Assembly (NCBI GenBank): GCA_945875135.1
Contig: CAMCJO010000087.1
Span: 1 to 8,238, forward strand
Direction: 5' to 3'
Length of the DNA: 8,238 nucleotides
Source of the DNA: an uncultured Porphyromonas sp.
GTDB taxonomy: Bacteria; Bacteroidota; Bacteroidia; Bacteroidales; Porphyromonadaceae
Part shown: positions 1 through 8,238 of the stretch, piece after piece
Layout of the letters: every line of letters starts with the position of its first letter
Numbering within the stretch: position 1 is the stretch's first letter
The notes under the pieces: model-generated
What the model saw: the letters and a program-made list of their open reading frames with translations, nothing else
The model's database searches: none
Told to the model about the DNA's origin: nothing
Made by a program: the position numbers and the translations under genes

Positions 1-56
1 GGAAACTAGAGTTTCATAGGTAGGAAACTGGAGTTTCATAGGTAGGAAACTGGAGA
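1..56. repeat. 22-bp tandem repeat, each unit with a palindromic core
   Basis: Two nearly identical 22-bp units lie at 1-22 and 23-44, differing at one base (position 8 A, position 30 G). A third copy starts at 45 and decays after about 11 bases. Each unit opens with GGAAACT, continues to AGTTTC and ends in ATAGGTA. Inside each full unit, GAAACT and AGTTTC form a 6-bp inverted repeat around a 2-base centre. The array starts exactly at the window edge, so more copies may lie to the left. There are no unique spacers, so this is a minisatellite-like array and not a CRISPR. Porphyromonas genomes are known to carry minisatellites of about this period inside MITE-like elements; whether this is the same family is not shown here. 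Confidence 0.85.
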
Positions 57-140
57 TTGGTCGAAATTGAGTTATTGCTGTTCGACAAAAGTTTGAGATA
101 GCAGGAGGAGAAACATTTTTCTATCTAGGGGGGCGAACCG

Positions 141-171
141 TTGTAATTGTTGGAGCAAATTATTACCTTTG
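141..171 (+). promoter_or_regulatory. Candidate Bacteroidetes-type promoter of the ATPase operon
   Basis: TACCTTTG at 164-171 matches the Bacteroidetes -7 consensus TAnnTTTG exactly. A TTG at 141-143 lies 20 bp upstream, in the range expected for the -33 element; a second TTG at 150-152 is also present. Transcription would begin a few bases after 171 and give a leader of roughly 75 nt before the atpE start at 254. It is the only good match seen in the 253-bp upstream region and sits directly before the first gene of the operon. The start site itself is inferred. Confidence 0.65.
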
Positions 172-182
172 TCCTCGTAAGC

Positions 183-222
183 GTAGACACACGCACAGAG
201 ACTCGCTGCTGGTGTGCTCTAC
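183..222 (+). promoter_or_regulatory. Leader hairpin in the atpE 5' untranslated region
   Basis: GTAGACACAC (183-192) can pair with GTGTG-C-TCTAC (212-222), giving ten base pairs with a single bulged C at 217 and a loop of about 19 nt. It lies within the predicted transcript and ends about 31 nt before the start codon. There is no T-run after it, so it does not look like a terminator. A role in mRNA stability or in presenting the start region is possible, but no known riboswitch or protein-binding class is recognised. Confidence 0.4.
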
Positions 223-253
223 AAGGCATGCAAGAAATATAGACTACATATAG

Positions 254-847
254 ATGGACTCCAAGATTAAGGAACTCACCGACAAAATCTACCACGAAGG
301 GGTAGAAAAGGGAAATCAAGAGGCTGCTCAGATCTTAGCCAAGGCTAAGCAGCAGAGCGACGAGATGGTCGCTACCGCACAGGCCGAGGCACAGCGCATC
401 GTGAATGATGCCCAGCGTCAGGCAGCGGATCTAACCAAAAACACCCAAGCAGAGCTCAAGCTTTACGCTGAGCAGGTGGTTAGCTCTACGCAGAGTACCA
501 TCGCAGACAGTCTGACCGATCGCATCGTACGCGACAATGTCAAGGCGATGACGACTGATGCAGACTTCATGCAGAAGTTGATGCTCGCCATCGTTCAGCA
601 GTGGACGGTCGGTGAGCCGATGGTCATCGAGACAGCGAATGCTGAGGCTCTGGAGAAGTATATGCTCGGCAATGCTAAGGCACTACTCGATAGCGGTCAG
701 GTAACGATCCGCACGGGATCGGCTCAGGGAGCTGGCTTCTCCGTAGCACCTGCTGATGGCTCGTACAAGGTCAACTTCGGTGAGGAGGAGTTTGTCAACT
801 TCTTCAAGAGCTTCCTACGTCCTCGTCTTGTGGAGGAGCTTTTCTAA
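254..847 (+). CDS. atpE: V-type ATPase subunit E (peripheral stalk)
   Basis: This 197-residue protein is the peripheral stalk (stator) subunit E, also called NtpE, which ties the A3B3 head to membrane subunit I and resists rotation. Residues 1-85 are a charged, Ala/Gln/Glu-rich stretch with heptad character, typical of the long N-terminal helix that forms a coiled coil with a partner (G/H in canonical enzymes). The remainder, from about residue 90, is a mixed globular domain that in the family contacts subunit B. The length is normal for subunit E. It is the first gene of the operon, about 75 nt behind a Bacteroidetes-type promoter. The ATG at 254 is the natural start: the protein opens with MDSKIKELTDKIYHEG, like other E subunits. 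No clear Shine-Dalgarno is present, as is common in Bacteroidetes. No gene for its usual partner G/H is seen in the window. The family call is secure and is supported by context. Confidence 0.93.
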   Translation: MDSKIKELTDKIYHEGVEKGNQEAAQILAKAKQQSDEMVATAQAEAQRIVNDAQRQAADLTKNTQAELKLYAEQVVSSTQSTIADSLTDRIVRDNVKAMTTDADFMQKLMLAIVQQWTVGEPMVIETANAEALEKYMLGNAKALLDSGQVTIRTGSAQGAGFSVAPADGSYKVNFGEEEFVNFFKSFLRPRLVEELF

Positions 848-873
848 GCAAGCTATATACAAGGTATAGGTAA

Positions 874-900
874 GGGGTGCCTAGAGACTCTCTACACGCC
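874..900 (+). promoter_or_regulatory. Intercistronic hairpin between atpE and the DUF2764 gene
   Basis: TAGAG (882-886) pairs with CTCTA (890-894) around a 3-nt loop. GTG (877-879) pairs with CAC (895-897) across a bulged CC, and two more G-C pairs are possible outside a G-G mismatch. The sequence after it is not a T-run, so it is a poor terminator. It sits in the longest internal gap of the operon (848-927, 80 bp). It could mark an mRNA processing or stability point that separates atpE from the genes behind it; this is inference. Confidence 0.4.
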
Positions 901-927
901 ACTTAACTATGCGCTAGCGAAGACATT

Positions 928-1914
928 ATGGCAAAGTACTACGCGACCATCGCAGGTCTGCCAAACATTGGAGTAGACGACCGCAAGCTACCGATACAGA
1001 CGGATGCGCTGCAGGCGGAGCTACGACAGGAGCTCACCAAGCGTGACAGACGCCTCCTAGACCTACTCCTCATGGAGCAGGAGATACCGCAGATCTTGGA
1101 GACGATCGATGCGTGGCTCTCGGACGACTCGATCCACTGGGAGGATGACCCCTCAGAGATCGAGCTGGAGCCCAAGGAGCCACTAGAGACGATCGATGCT
1201 CAGGAGCTGGCTGACTATATCATAGCTGTACAGCAGCGCACGAAGCGTCCCCGCACGAAGCACCTCCCCGACTTCATCAAGGAGTACATCGAGATGCGTC
1301 TCCCCGACCCCGAGCTGGAGGAGGAGCTAGAGGAGGAGCGAGCTGAGATGCGCGAGGAGCTGCAGCAAGCAGAGGAGCCCTACACGATCTGGCAGCTACG
1401 CCTGGAGCAGGATAAGCTTATGGCGATGTACTACGACTATCTGATGCATCAGAAGAATAGATTCGTAGCTGAGTGGGCGGAGTTCAACCTTAACATCAAG
1501 AATATCCTGGCCGCCTACACTAGTCGGCAGCTGGGCTTTGACCCTAAGGAGTATATCATCGGCGGAGGCACGCTGCAGCATCATCTGCGCACTTCGCAGG
1601 CTGCAGACTTTAGCATTACGGAGGAGCTCTTTCCTCAGATACAGCAGTTGGTCAATATCAGTCGCGAGGAGGACATCGCTCGCCGCGAGCAGTTGATAGA
1701 CCGGCTTCGCTGGGATTGGCTGGAGGAGCAGACCTTCTTCAAGCCCTTTGACATAGAGTATCTCCTGGCCTACTACCTAGAGCTGGAGATACTGGAGCGC
1801 TGGGTATCACTCAACGAAGAGACGGGCGAGCAAGTCTTCCGTCAGATAGTCTCTCAGCTCAAGCATGAGAGCACCACCTCGCTAGAGGAGTTCAAACGCA
1901 AACAAAAGAAATAA
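928..1914 (+). CDS. DUF2764-type V-ATPase operon protein, possible subunit C equivalent
   Basis: This 328-residue, very acidic and apparently all-helical protein has no recognised catalytic motif, signal peptide or membrane segment, so it should be cytoplasmic. Its position between E and A and its opening YYATIAGLPNI match the DUF2764 family, which sits at this place in the V-ATPase operons of Bacteroidetes, Chlamydiae and spirochaetes. Residues 129-150 are a Glu-rich helix. Residues 272-295, around EYLLAYYLELEILERW, have a pattern of 'EyLlaY...EiknlR' type that resembles the C-terminal end of subunit C (the d/AC39 family). The length, helical character and absence of a C gene fit a rotor adaptor between subunit D and the K ring. 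That role is an inference; the family's function is not established to my knowledge. The gene ends 8 bp before atpA, which suggests close translational coupling. The start at 928 follows an 80-bp gap and has no clear ribosome binding site. Confidence 0.85.
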   Translation: MAKYYATIAGLPNIGVDDRKLPIQTDALQAELRQELTKRDRRLLDLLLMEQEIPQILETIDAWLSDDSIHWEDDPSEIELEPKEPLETIDAQELADYIIAVQQRTKRPRTKHLPDFIKEYIEMRLPDPELEEELEEERAEMREELQQAEEPYTIWQLRLEQDKLMAMYYDYLMHQKNRFVAEWAEFNLNIKNILAAYTSRQLGFDPKEYIIGGGTLQHHLRTSQAADFSITEELFPQIQQLVNISREEDIARREQLIDRLRWDWLEEQTFFKPFDIEYLLAYYLELEILERWVSLNEETGEQVFRQIVSQLKHESTTSLEEFKRKQKK

Positions 1915-1922
1915 TAGATACA

Positions 1923-3692
1923 ATGACAAACGGTGTGGTAAAAGGAATCGTCTCTAACCTCGTCACGGTAGAGGCCGATGGTCCCGTATCGCAAAATGAA
2001 ATATGCTACATCACCGTACGCGGGGTGGAGCTGATGAGCGAGGTGATCAAGGTGATCGGTGCAAGCGTATATGTACAGGTCTTCGAGAGTACTCGTGGTA
2101 TGAAGGTGGGCGACAAGGTCTCTTTCACTGGGCACATGCTCGAGGTGACTCTGGGACCAGGTATGCTCTCCAAGAACTATGATGGTCTGCAGCACGACCT
2201 AGACAAGATGGATGGTATCTTCCTCAAGCGAGGTGACTACACCCACCCACTAGACACGACTAGGAAGTGGGACTTTACGCCTATTGCCAAGGCGGGCGAC
2301 ACGGTACAGGCTGGCTCGTGGCTGGGGCAGGTGGACGAAAATCACCAGCCACACCGCATCATGGTACCCTTCGTCATGAAGGGGAGCTACACGGTCGAGA
2401 GTGTCAAGCCAGCGGGTCAGTACACTGTCGAGGAGACGATCGCAGTGATCGTTGACGCTGAGGGCAAGAAGCATGATATCACGATGATCCAGCGCTGGCC
2501 GGTCAAGGTGCCTATCCAGGTCTACAGTGAGAAGCCTCGTCCCTTCAAGCTTCTAGAGACGGGCGTACGAACCATTGACACGCTAAACCCAATCGTAGAG
2601 GGCGGTACGGGCTTTATCCCTGGTCCTTTTGGTACGGGCAAAACGGTCCTCCAGCACGCTATCTCTAAGCAGGCGGAGGCGGACATCGTCATCATGGCTG
2701 CCTGCGGTGAGCGTGCTAACGAGGTGGTGGAGATCTTTGCCGAGTTTCCTGAGCTCGAAGACCCACACACGGGCCGCAAGCTGATGGAGCGTACGATCAT
2801 CATCGCTAACACGAGTAACATGCCCGTGGCTGCTCGTGAAGCCTCGGTCTACACCGCTATGACCATCGCAGAGTACTACCGCTCGATGGGACTCCGAGTA
2901 CTCCTCATGGCAGACTCGACCTCTCGCTGGGCACAAGCACTGCGTGAGATGTCTAACCGTCTAGAGGAGCTGCCTGGACCAGACGCATTCCCGATGGACT
3001 TGTCGGCTATCGTGGCAAACTTCTACGCTCGTGCGGGCTTCGTCTATCTCAACAACGGTGAGACGGGCTCTGTGACTTTTATCGGTACGGTCTCTCCAGC
3101 AGGTGGTAACCTTAAGGAGCCTGTCACGGAGAATACGAAGAAGGTGGCTCGATGCTTCTATGCTCTAGAGCAGGAGCGCGCTGATAGTAAGCGTTACCCC
3201 GCTGTCAATCCGATCGATAGTTACTCTAAATATATAGAGTACCCCGAGCTTAAGGAGTACATCACGGCAGACCTAGGCTCTGATTGGCTGGACAAGGTAA
3301 ACGAGATCAAGACACGCATGCAGCGTGGCAAGGAGATCGCAGAGCAGATCAACATCCTCGGTGATGATGGTGTCCCCGTAGAGTACCACGTGACCTTCTG
3401 GAAGTCTGAGTTGATAGACTTTGTGATCCTACAGCAGGATGCCTTTGACGATATTGACTGCAACACGCCTCTAGAGCGTCAGAAGTATATGCTCGACAGA
3501 GTGATCAAGATCTGCCACACGGACTTGAACTTTGAGGACTTCAACGAGGTGAGCTCTTTCTTCAAGACACTCATTAACTACCTCAAGCAGATGAACTACT
3601 CGGAGTTTCAGAGTGAAGACTTCAAGAAGTATCAGCAGCAGTACGAGCAGCTGATCGAGCAGCAGTCTACGCACGCCACCTCTAATATCTAA
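1923..3692 (+). CDS. atpA: V-type ATPase catalytic subunit A
   Basis: Subunit A (NtpA) is the ATP-hydrolysing or -synthesising subunit of the A3B3 head. The 589 residues are the usual length. An N-terminal beta-barrel (about 1-70) is followed by the 'non-homologous' insertion typical of A subunits (about 110-185). The nucleotide domain has P-loop GPFGTGKT at residues 234-241 (Lys240), the GER motif at 262-264 whose glutamate is the family's catalytic base, and the Walker B region RVLLMADSTSRWAQALRE with Asp331. A helical C-terminal domain runs from about residue 430 to the end. All key catalytic residues are present, so the enzyme should be active. The ATG at 1923 lies 8 bp after the DUF2764 stop, and the first residues (MTNGVVKGIVSNLVTV) fit the family's barrel start. 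Only 23 bp separate it from atpB. This is not the F-type alpha or beta chain, because the insertion is present. Confidence 0.98.
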   Translation: MTNGVVKGIVSNLVTVEADGPVSQNEICYITVRGVELMSEVIKVIGASVYVQVFESTRGMKVGDKVSFTGHMLEVTLGPGMLSKNYDGLQHDLDKMDGIFLKRGDYTHPLDTTRKWDFTPIAKAGDTVQAGSWLGQVDENHQPHRIMVPFVMKGSYTVESVKPAGQYTVEETIAVIVDAEGKKHDITMIQRWPVKVPIQVYSEKPRPFKLLETGVRTIDTLNPIVEGGTGFIPGPFGTGKTVLQHAISKQAEADIVIMAACGERANEVVEIFAEFPELEDPHTGRKLMERTIIIANTSNMPVAAREASVYTAMTIAEYYRSMGLRVLLMADSTSRWAQALREMSNRLEELPGPDAFPMDLSAIVANFYARAGFVYLNNGETGSVTFIGTVSPAGGNLKEPVTENTKKVARCFYALEQERADSKRYPAVNPIDSYSKYIEYPELKEYITADLGSDWLDKVNEIKTRMQRGKEIAEQINILGDDGVPVEYHVTFWKSELIDFVILQQDAFDDIDCNTPLERQKYMLDRVIKICHTDLNFEDFNEVSSFFKTLINYLKQMNYSEFQSEDFKKYQQQYEQLIEQQSTHATSNI

Positions 3693-3715
3693 CCTCTAGC
3701 ATCTAACGTCTCACA

Positions 3716-5056
3716 ATGGCTACACAAGCTTTTCAAAAGATATATACACGCATCACCAACATTACCAAAGCTACCTGCATGCTTCACGCTACGGGTGTGG
3801 GTAATGACGAGCTAGCAACAATCGATGGCAAGCTCGCTCAGGTGGTTAGAATCAATGAAGACGAAGTAACTCTACAGGTCTTCGCAGGCACTGAGGGCAT
3901 CCCAACCAATGCTGAGGTTATCTTCCTAGGCAAGGCTCCAGCTCTCAAGGTAAGTGACCAATTGGCTGGACGCTTCTTCAACGCTTACGGAGAGCCTATC
4001 GATGGCGGTCCACAGCTAGAGGGAGAGGATGTAGAGATCGGCGGTCCCTCGGTCAATCCTGTGCGTCGTGATCAACCCTCTGAGCTGATCGCTACTGGTA
4101 TCGCTGGTATCGACCTCAACAACACGCTCGTGACGGGACAGAAGATCCCGTTCTTTGCAGACCCTGACCAACCCTTTAACGAGGTGATGGCACTCGTCGC
4201 TCTCCGTGCCGAGAGTGACAAGATCATCCTCGGCGGTATGGGTCTGACGAACGATGACTACCTTTACTACAAGAAGACCTTTAGCAATGCGGGTGCTCTG
4301 GACCGTATCGTGAGCTTTATCAATACGACCGAAGACCCCTCCGTGGAGCGTCTACTGATCCCCGATATGGCTCTGTCGGCAGCTGAGTACTTTGCCGTGC
4401 AGAAGCATGAGAAGGTGCTGGTCCTCCTGACCGATATGACCAACTACGCTGATGCGCTCTCCATCGTCTCGAACCGTATGGACCAGATCCCCTCTAAGGA
4501 CTCCATGCCAGGCTCCCTCTACTCCGACTTGGCTAAGATCTATGAGAAGGCGGTACAGTTCCCCGACGGCGGCTCCATTACGATCATCGCTGTGACGACA
4601 CTCTCGGGAGGCGACATCACGCACGCTGTGCCTGATAATACGGGTTACATCACCGAGGGTCAGCTCTATCTGCGTCGTGACTCCTCGATCGGTAAGGTGA
4701 TCGTAGACCCCTTCCGCTCGCTCTCTCGTCTGAAGCAGCTAGTCATTGGCAAGAAGACACGCGAAGACCATCCGCAGGTGATGAATGCAGGCGTTCGTCT
4801 CTATGCCGATGCGGCCAATGCTCAGACCAAGCTGGAGAACGGCTTTGACCTGACAGACTACGACCAGCGTACGCTAGACTTCGCTAAGGACTATGCCAAC
4901 GACCTCCTAGCTATCGACGTCAACCTCAATACGACTGAGATGCTCGACCATGCGTGGAGTCTCTTTGCCAAGTACTTCACACCCGCTGAGGTGAGCATAC
5001 GTCAGAGTCTTGTGGATAAGTATTGGCCTACAGATAGTAAGGTCGACAAAGCTTAG
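3716..5056 (+). CDS. atpB: V-type ATPase regulatory subunit B
   Basis: Subunit B (NtpB) alternates with A in the head and contributes to the catalytic interface without hydrolysing ATP itself. The 446 residues are the normal length. In place of a P-loop it has KIPFFADPDQPFNE at residues 143-156, where canonical B subunits have a FSGSGLPHNE-like loop. The SLSRL motif at 335-339 supplies Arg338, which aligns by eye with the arginine finger of the B family. GYITEGQLYLRR and MTNYADAL are further family signatures. The segment after MTNYADAL (SIVSNRMDQIPSKDSMPG) departs from the usual REISaaREEvPGRrGYPG form, so this is a divergent B. It starts 23 bp after atpA with no obvious Shine-Dalgarno. Its stop overlaps the purine-rich ribosome binding site of atpD. 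Despite the symbol, it is not the F-type a subunit. Confidence 0.97.
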   Translation: MATQAFQKIYTRITNITKATCMLHATGVGNDELATIDGKLAQVVRINEDEVTLQVFAGTEGIPTNAEVIFLGKAPALKVSDQLAGRFFNAYGEPIDGGPQLEGEDVEIGGPSVNPVRRDQPSELIATGIAGIDLNNTLVTGQKIPFFADPDQPFNEVMALVALRAESDKIILGGMGLTNDDYLYYKKTFSNAGALDRIVSFINTTEDPSVERLLIPDMALSAAEYFAVQKHEKVLVLLTDMTNYADALSIVSNRMDQIPSKDSMPGSLYSDLAKIYEKAVQFPDGGSITIIAVTTLSGGDITHAVPDNTGYITEGQLYLRRDSSIGKVIVDPFRSLSRLKQLVIGKKTREDHPQVMNAGVRLYADAANAQTKLENGFDLTDYDQRTLDFAKDYANDLLAIDVNLNTTEMLDHAWSLFAKYFTPAEVSIRQSLVDKYWPTDSKVDKA

Positions 5057-5064
5057 GGAGAGAG

Positions 5065-5681
5065 ATGGCGATCAAGTTTCAGTACAACAAGACCTCGCTA
5101 CAGCAGCAGCAGAAACAGCTTAAGATGCGAGAGCGCACCCTGCCCACGATCAAGAGCAAGGAGAGTGCCCTGCGTCTAGAGGTCAAGAAAGCTCGCCGTG
5201 AGATAGATGCTCTCAATGAGCAGCTAGAGCAGGGCATACAGGGCTACCAGGATATGGTGGCTCTGTGGGACGAGTTTGACCCTACGCTGGTCAGCGTCAC
5301 CGACGTGAAGCTATCGACAAAGAAGATAGCTGGTGTGGTCGTCCCTGTGCTAGACAATATAGACTACGAGGTGAAGCCTTTTAGCCTCTTTAGCCATCCC
5401 TCGTGGTTTGCTCAGGGCGTCGAGCTACTCAAGGCACTAGCCACGCTGGGCATCGAGGCAGAGTTTCTCAATCTCAAGCTAGAGTATCTCGAGTATGCTC
5501 GTCGTAAAACTACGCAAAAGGTCAACCTCTTTGAGAAGGTTCAGATACCTGGCTACAAAGACGCTATACTCAAGATCAAGCGTTATCTAGAGGATGAGGA
5601 GAGTCTCTCCAAGGCTTCGCAAAAGATCATGCGCACCAATCTAGAGATTCGTGCTGCCAAACAAAAAGAGCGACTAGCACA

Positions 5682-5685
<4 letters not shown>
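5065..5685 (+). CDS. atpD: V-type ATPase subunit D (central rotor shaft)
   Basis: Subunit D (NtpD) is the coiled-coil shaft that turns inside the A3B3 head and passes torque to the ring, the counterpart of F-type gamma. The 206 residues are the usual length. The N-terminal stretch starting FQYNKTSLQQQQKQLKMRER and running to about residue 75 is a long charged helix. A small central domain (about 75-125) follows, and the C-terminal half (about 130-206) forms the returning helix, ending in a Lys/Arg/Ala-rich tail. The ATG is 8 bp after the atpB stop and is preceded by GGGAGAGAG, one of the few Shine-Dalgarno-like sequences in this operon. Its last bases overlap the atpI start as ATGA, so D and I are probably translationally coupled. 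Its usual shaft partner, subunit F, is not encoded in this window. Confidence 0.96.
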
Positions 5686-8028
<2,343 letters not shown>

Positions 8029-8034
8029 AGACAC

Positions 8035-8088
8035 CTAGTCAGAGTCCCCGTTGCTTTAGCGACATACTCTACACATAGGGGCTACTAG
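8035..8088 (+). other. Nested hairpin in the operon 3' untranslated region
   Basis: CTAGT (8035-8039) pairs with ACTAG (8084-8088). Further in, AG (8043-8044) and CCCC (8046-8049) pair with GGGG (8078-8081) and CT (8082-8083). A small inner hairpin, GTTGC-TTTA-GCGAC, lies at 8050-8063 with one G-U pair. It starts 7 nt after the atpK stop and ends 22 nt before the terminator stem. It is not a tRNA, being too short and lacking the conserved loops. It may protect the 3' end of the mRNA; the function is unknown. Confidence 0.4.
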
Positions 8089-8110
8089 ATAGCCTCGACA
8101 AACACTATCG

Positions 8111-8157
8111 GACAAGTCCTCGGCAGAGATTGCTCTGTCGGGGACTTGTCTTATTTC
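8111..8157 (+). terminator. Strong intrinsic terminator of the ATPase operon
   Basis: GACAAGTCCTCGGCAGAG (8111-8128) pairs with CTCTGTCGGGGACTTGTC (8133-8150) along all 18 positions, with two G-U wobbles and a 4-nt ATTG loop. TTATTTCT follows at once (8151-8158). The reverse direction has no comparable T-run, so termination acts on + strand transcripts. It lies 82 nt after the atpK stop and closes the operon. Confidence 0.9.
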
Positions 8158-8238
8158 TATAGCCCGCCAAGCTCTATACCAGCTCTCCGCTCCGCCAATC
8201 TCACACGTGGCGATGCCCCTCGCCTACAGTTTTCCAAA

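Noticed and set aside
1..56. CRISPR array
   Set aside because: The units are directly tandem with no unique spacers, and no cas gene is present.
61..126. Inverted repeats TCGAA/TTCGA (61-65, 81-85) and AGATAG/CTATCT (96-101, 121-126)
   Set aside because: Stems of 5-6 bp with loops of 15-19 nt are expected by chance and do not form a convincing terminator or operator.
128..133. G6 tract upstream of the promoter as a phase-variation site
   Set aside because: Six bases is short for slippage, and it lies outside the -33/-7 spacer, where a length change would have little clear effect.
125..319. Minus-strand open frame across the promoter and the start of atpE
   Set aside because: It has no family resemblance, overlaps the promoter, leader and the atpE start, and has no neighbour of its own.
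1854..2936. Minus-strand open frames opposite the DUF2764 gene and atpA
   Set aside because: These lie antisense to clearly conserved coding sequence, are rich in His, Arg and Ser as expected of shadow frames, and show no domain.
1923..5056. F-type alpha and beta subunits
   Set aside because: The A subunit has the V/A-type insertion, B lacks a P-loop, and the flanking genes are E, D, I and K.
8035..8088. tRNA-like element
   Set aside because: It is only 54 nt long and has no T-loop or anticodon arm pattern.

Overview
This window holds one complete V-type (A/V-type) ATPase operon, entirely on the + strand, bounded by a candidate promoter on the left and a strong intrinsic terminator on the right. 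The gene order is E, a DUF2764-type protein, A, B, D, I, K. This compact order is the one known from Chlamydiae, spirochaetes (Borrelia, Treponema) and Bacteroidetes. The E gene is preceded by an exact Bacteroidetes-type -7 box (TAnnTTTG) with a TTG about 20 bp upstream, and most genes lack a clear Shine-Dalgarno sequence. Together with the moderate GC content and a palindromic tandem repeat at the left edge, this suggests a Bacteroidales bacterium, most plausibly a Porphyromonas-like species. The genus assignment is an inference.

Layout: 1-253 is non-coding and carries a short 22-bp tandem repeat (1-56), a promoter (141-171) and a leader hairpin (183-222). Then follow atpE (254-847), an 80-bp gap with a hairpin, the DUF2764 gene (928-1914), atpA (1923-3692), atpB (3716-5056), atpD (5065-5685), atpI (5682-7511, overlapping atpD by 4 bp), an A-rich 37-bp spacer, and atpK (7549-8028). 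The 3' end contains a nested hairpin (8035-8088) and an 18-bp-stem terminator (8111-8157). Nothing coding is seen from 8158 to 8238.

How the parts work together: A and B form the A3B3 head, with the catalytic P-loop in A only. D is the central rotor shaft, E is the peripheral stalk, I is the membrane stator with the two arginines of the ion path, and K forms the ion-carrying ring. Genes for the canonical subunits C, F and G/H are absent. The DUF2764 protein occupies the missing place and is the least understood part; its length and C-terminal segment resemble subunit C (the rotor adaptor). The K subunit retains the residue set that binds Na+ in the Enterococcus hirae enzyme, so the machine may be Na+-coupled. 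No mobile element, CRISPR array, tRNA or rRNA is seen.
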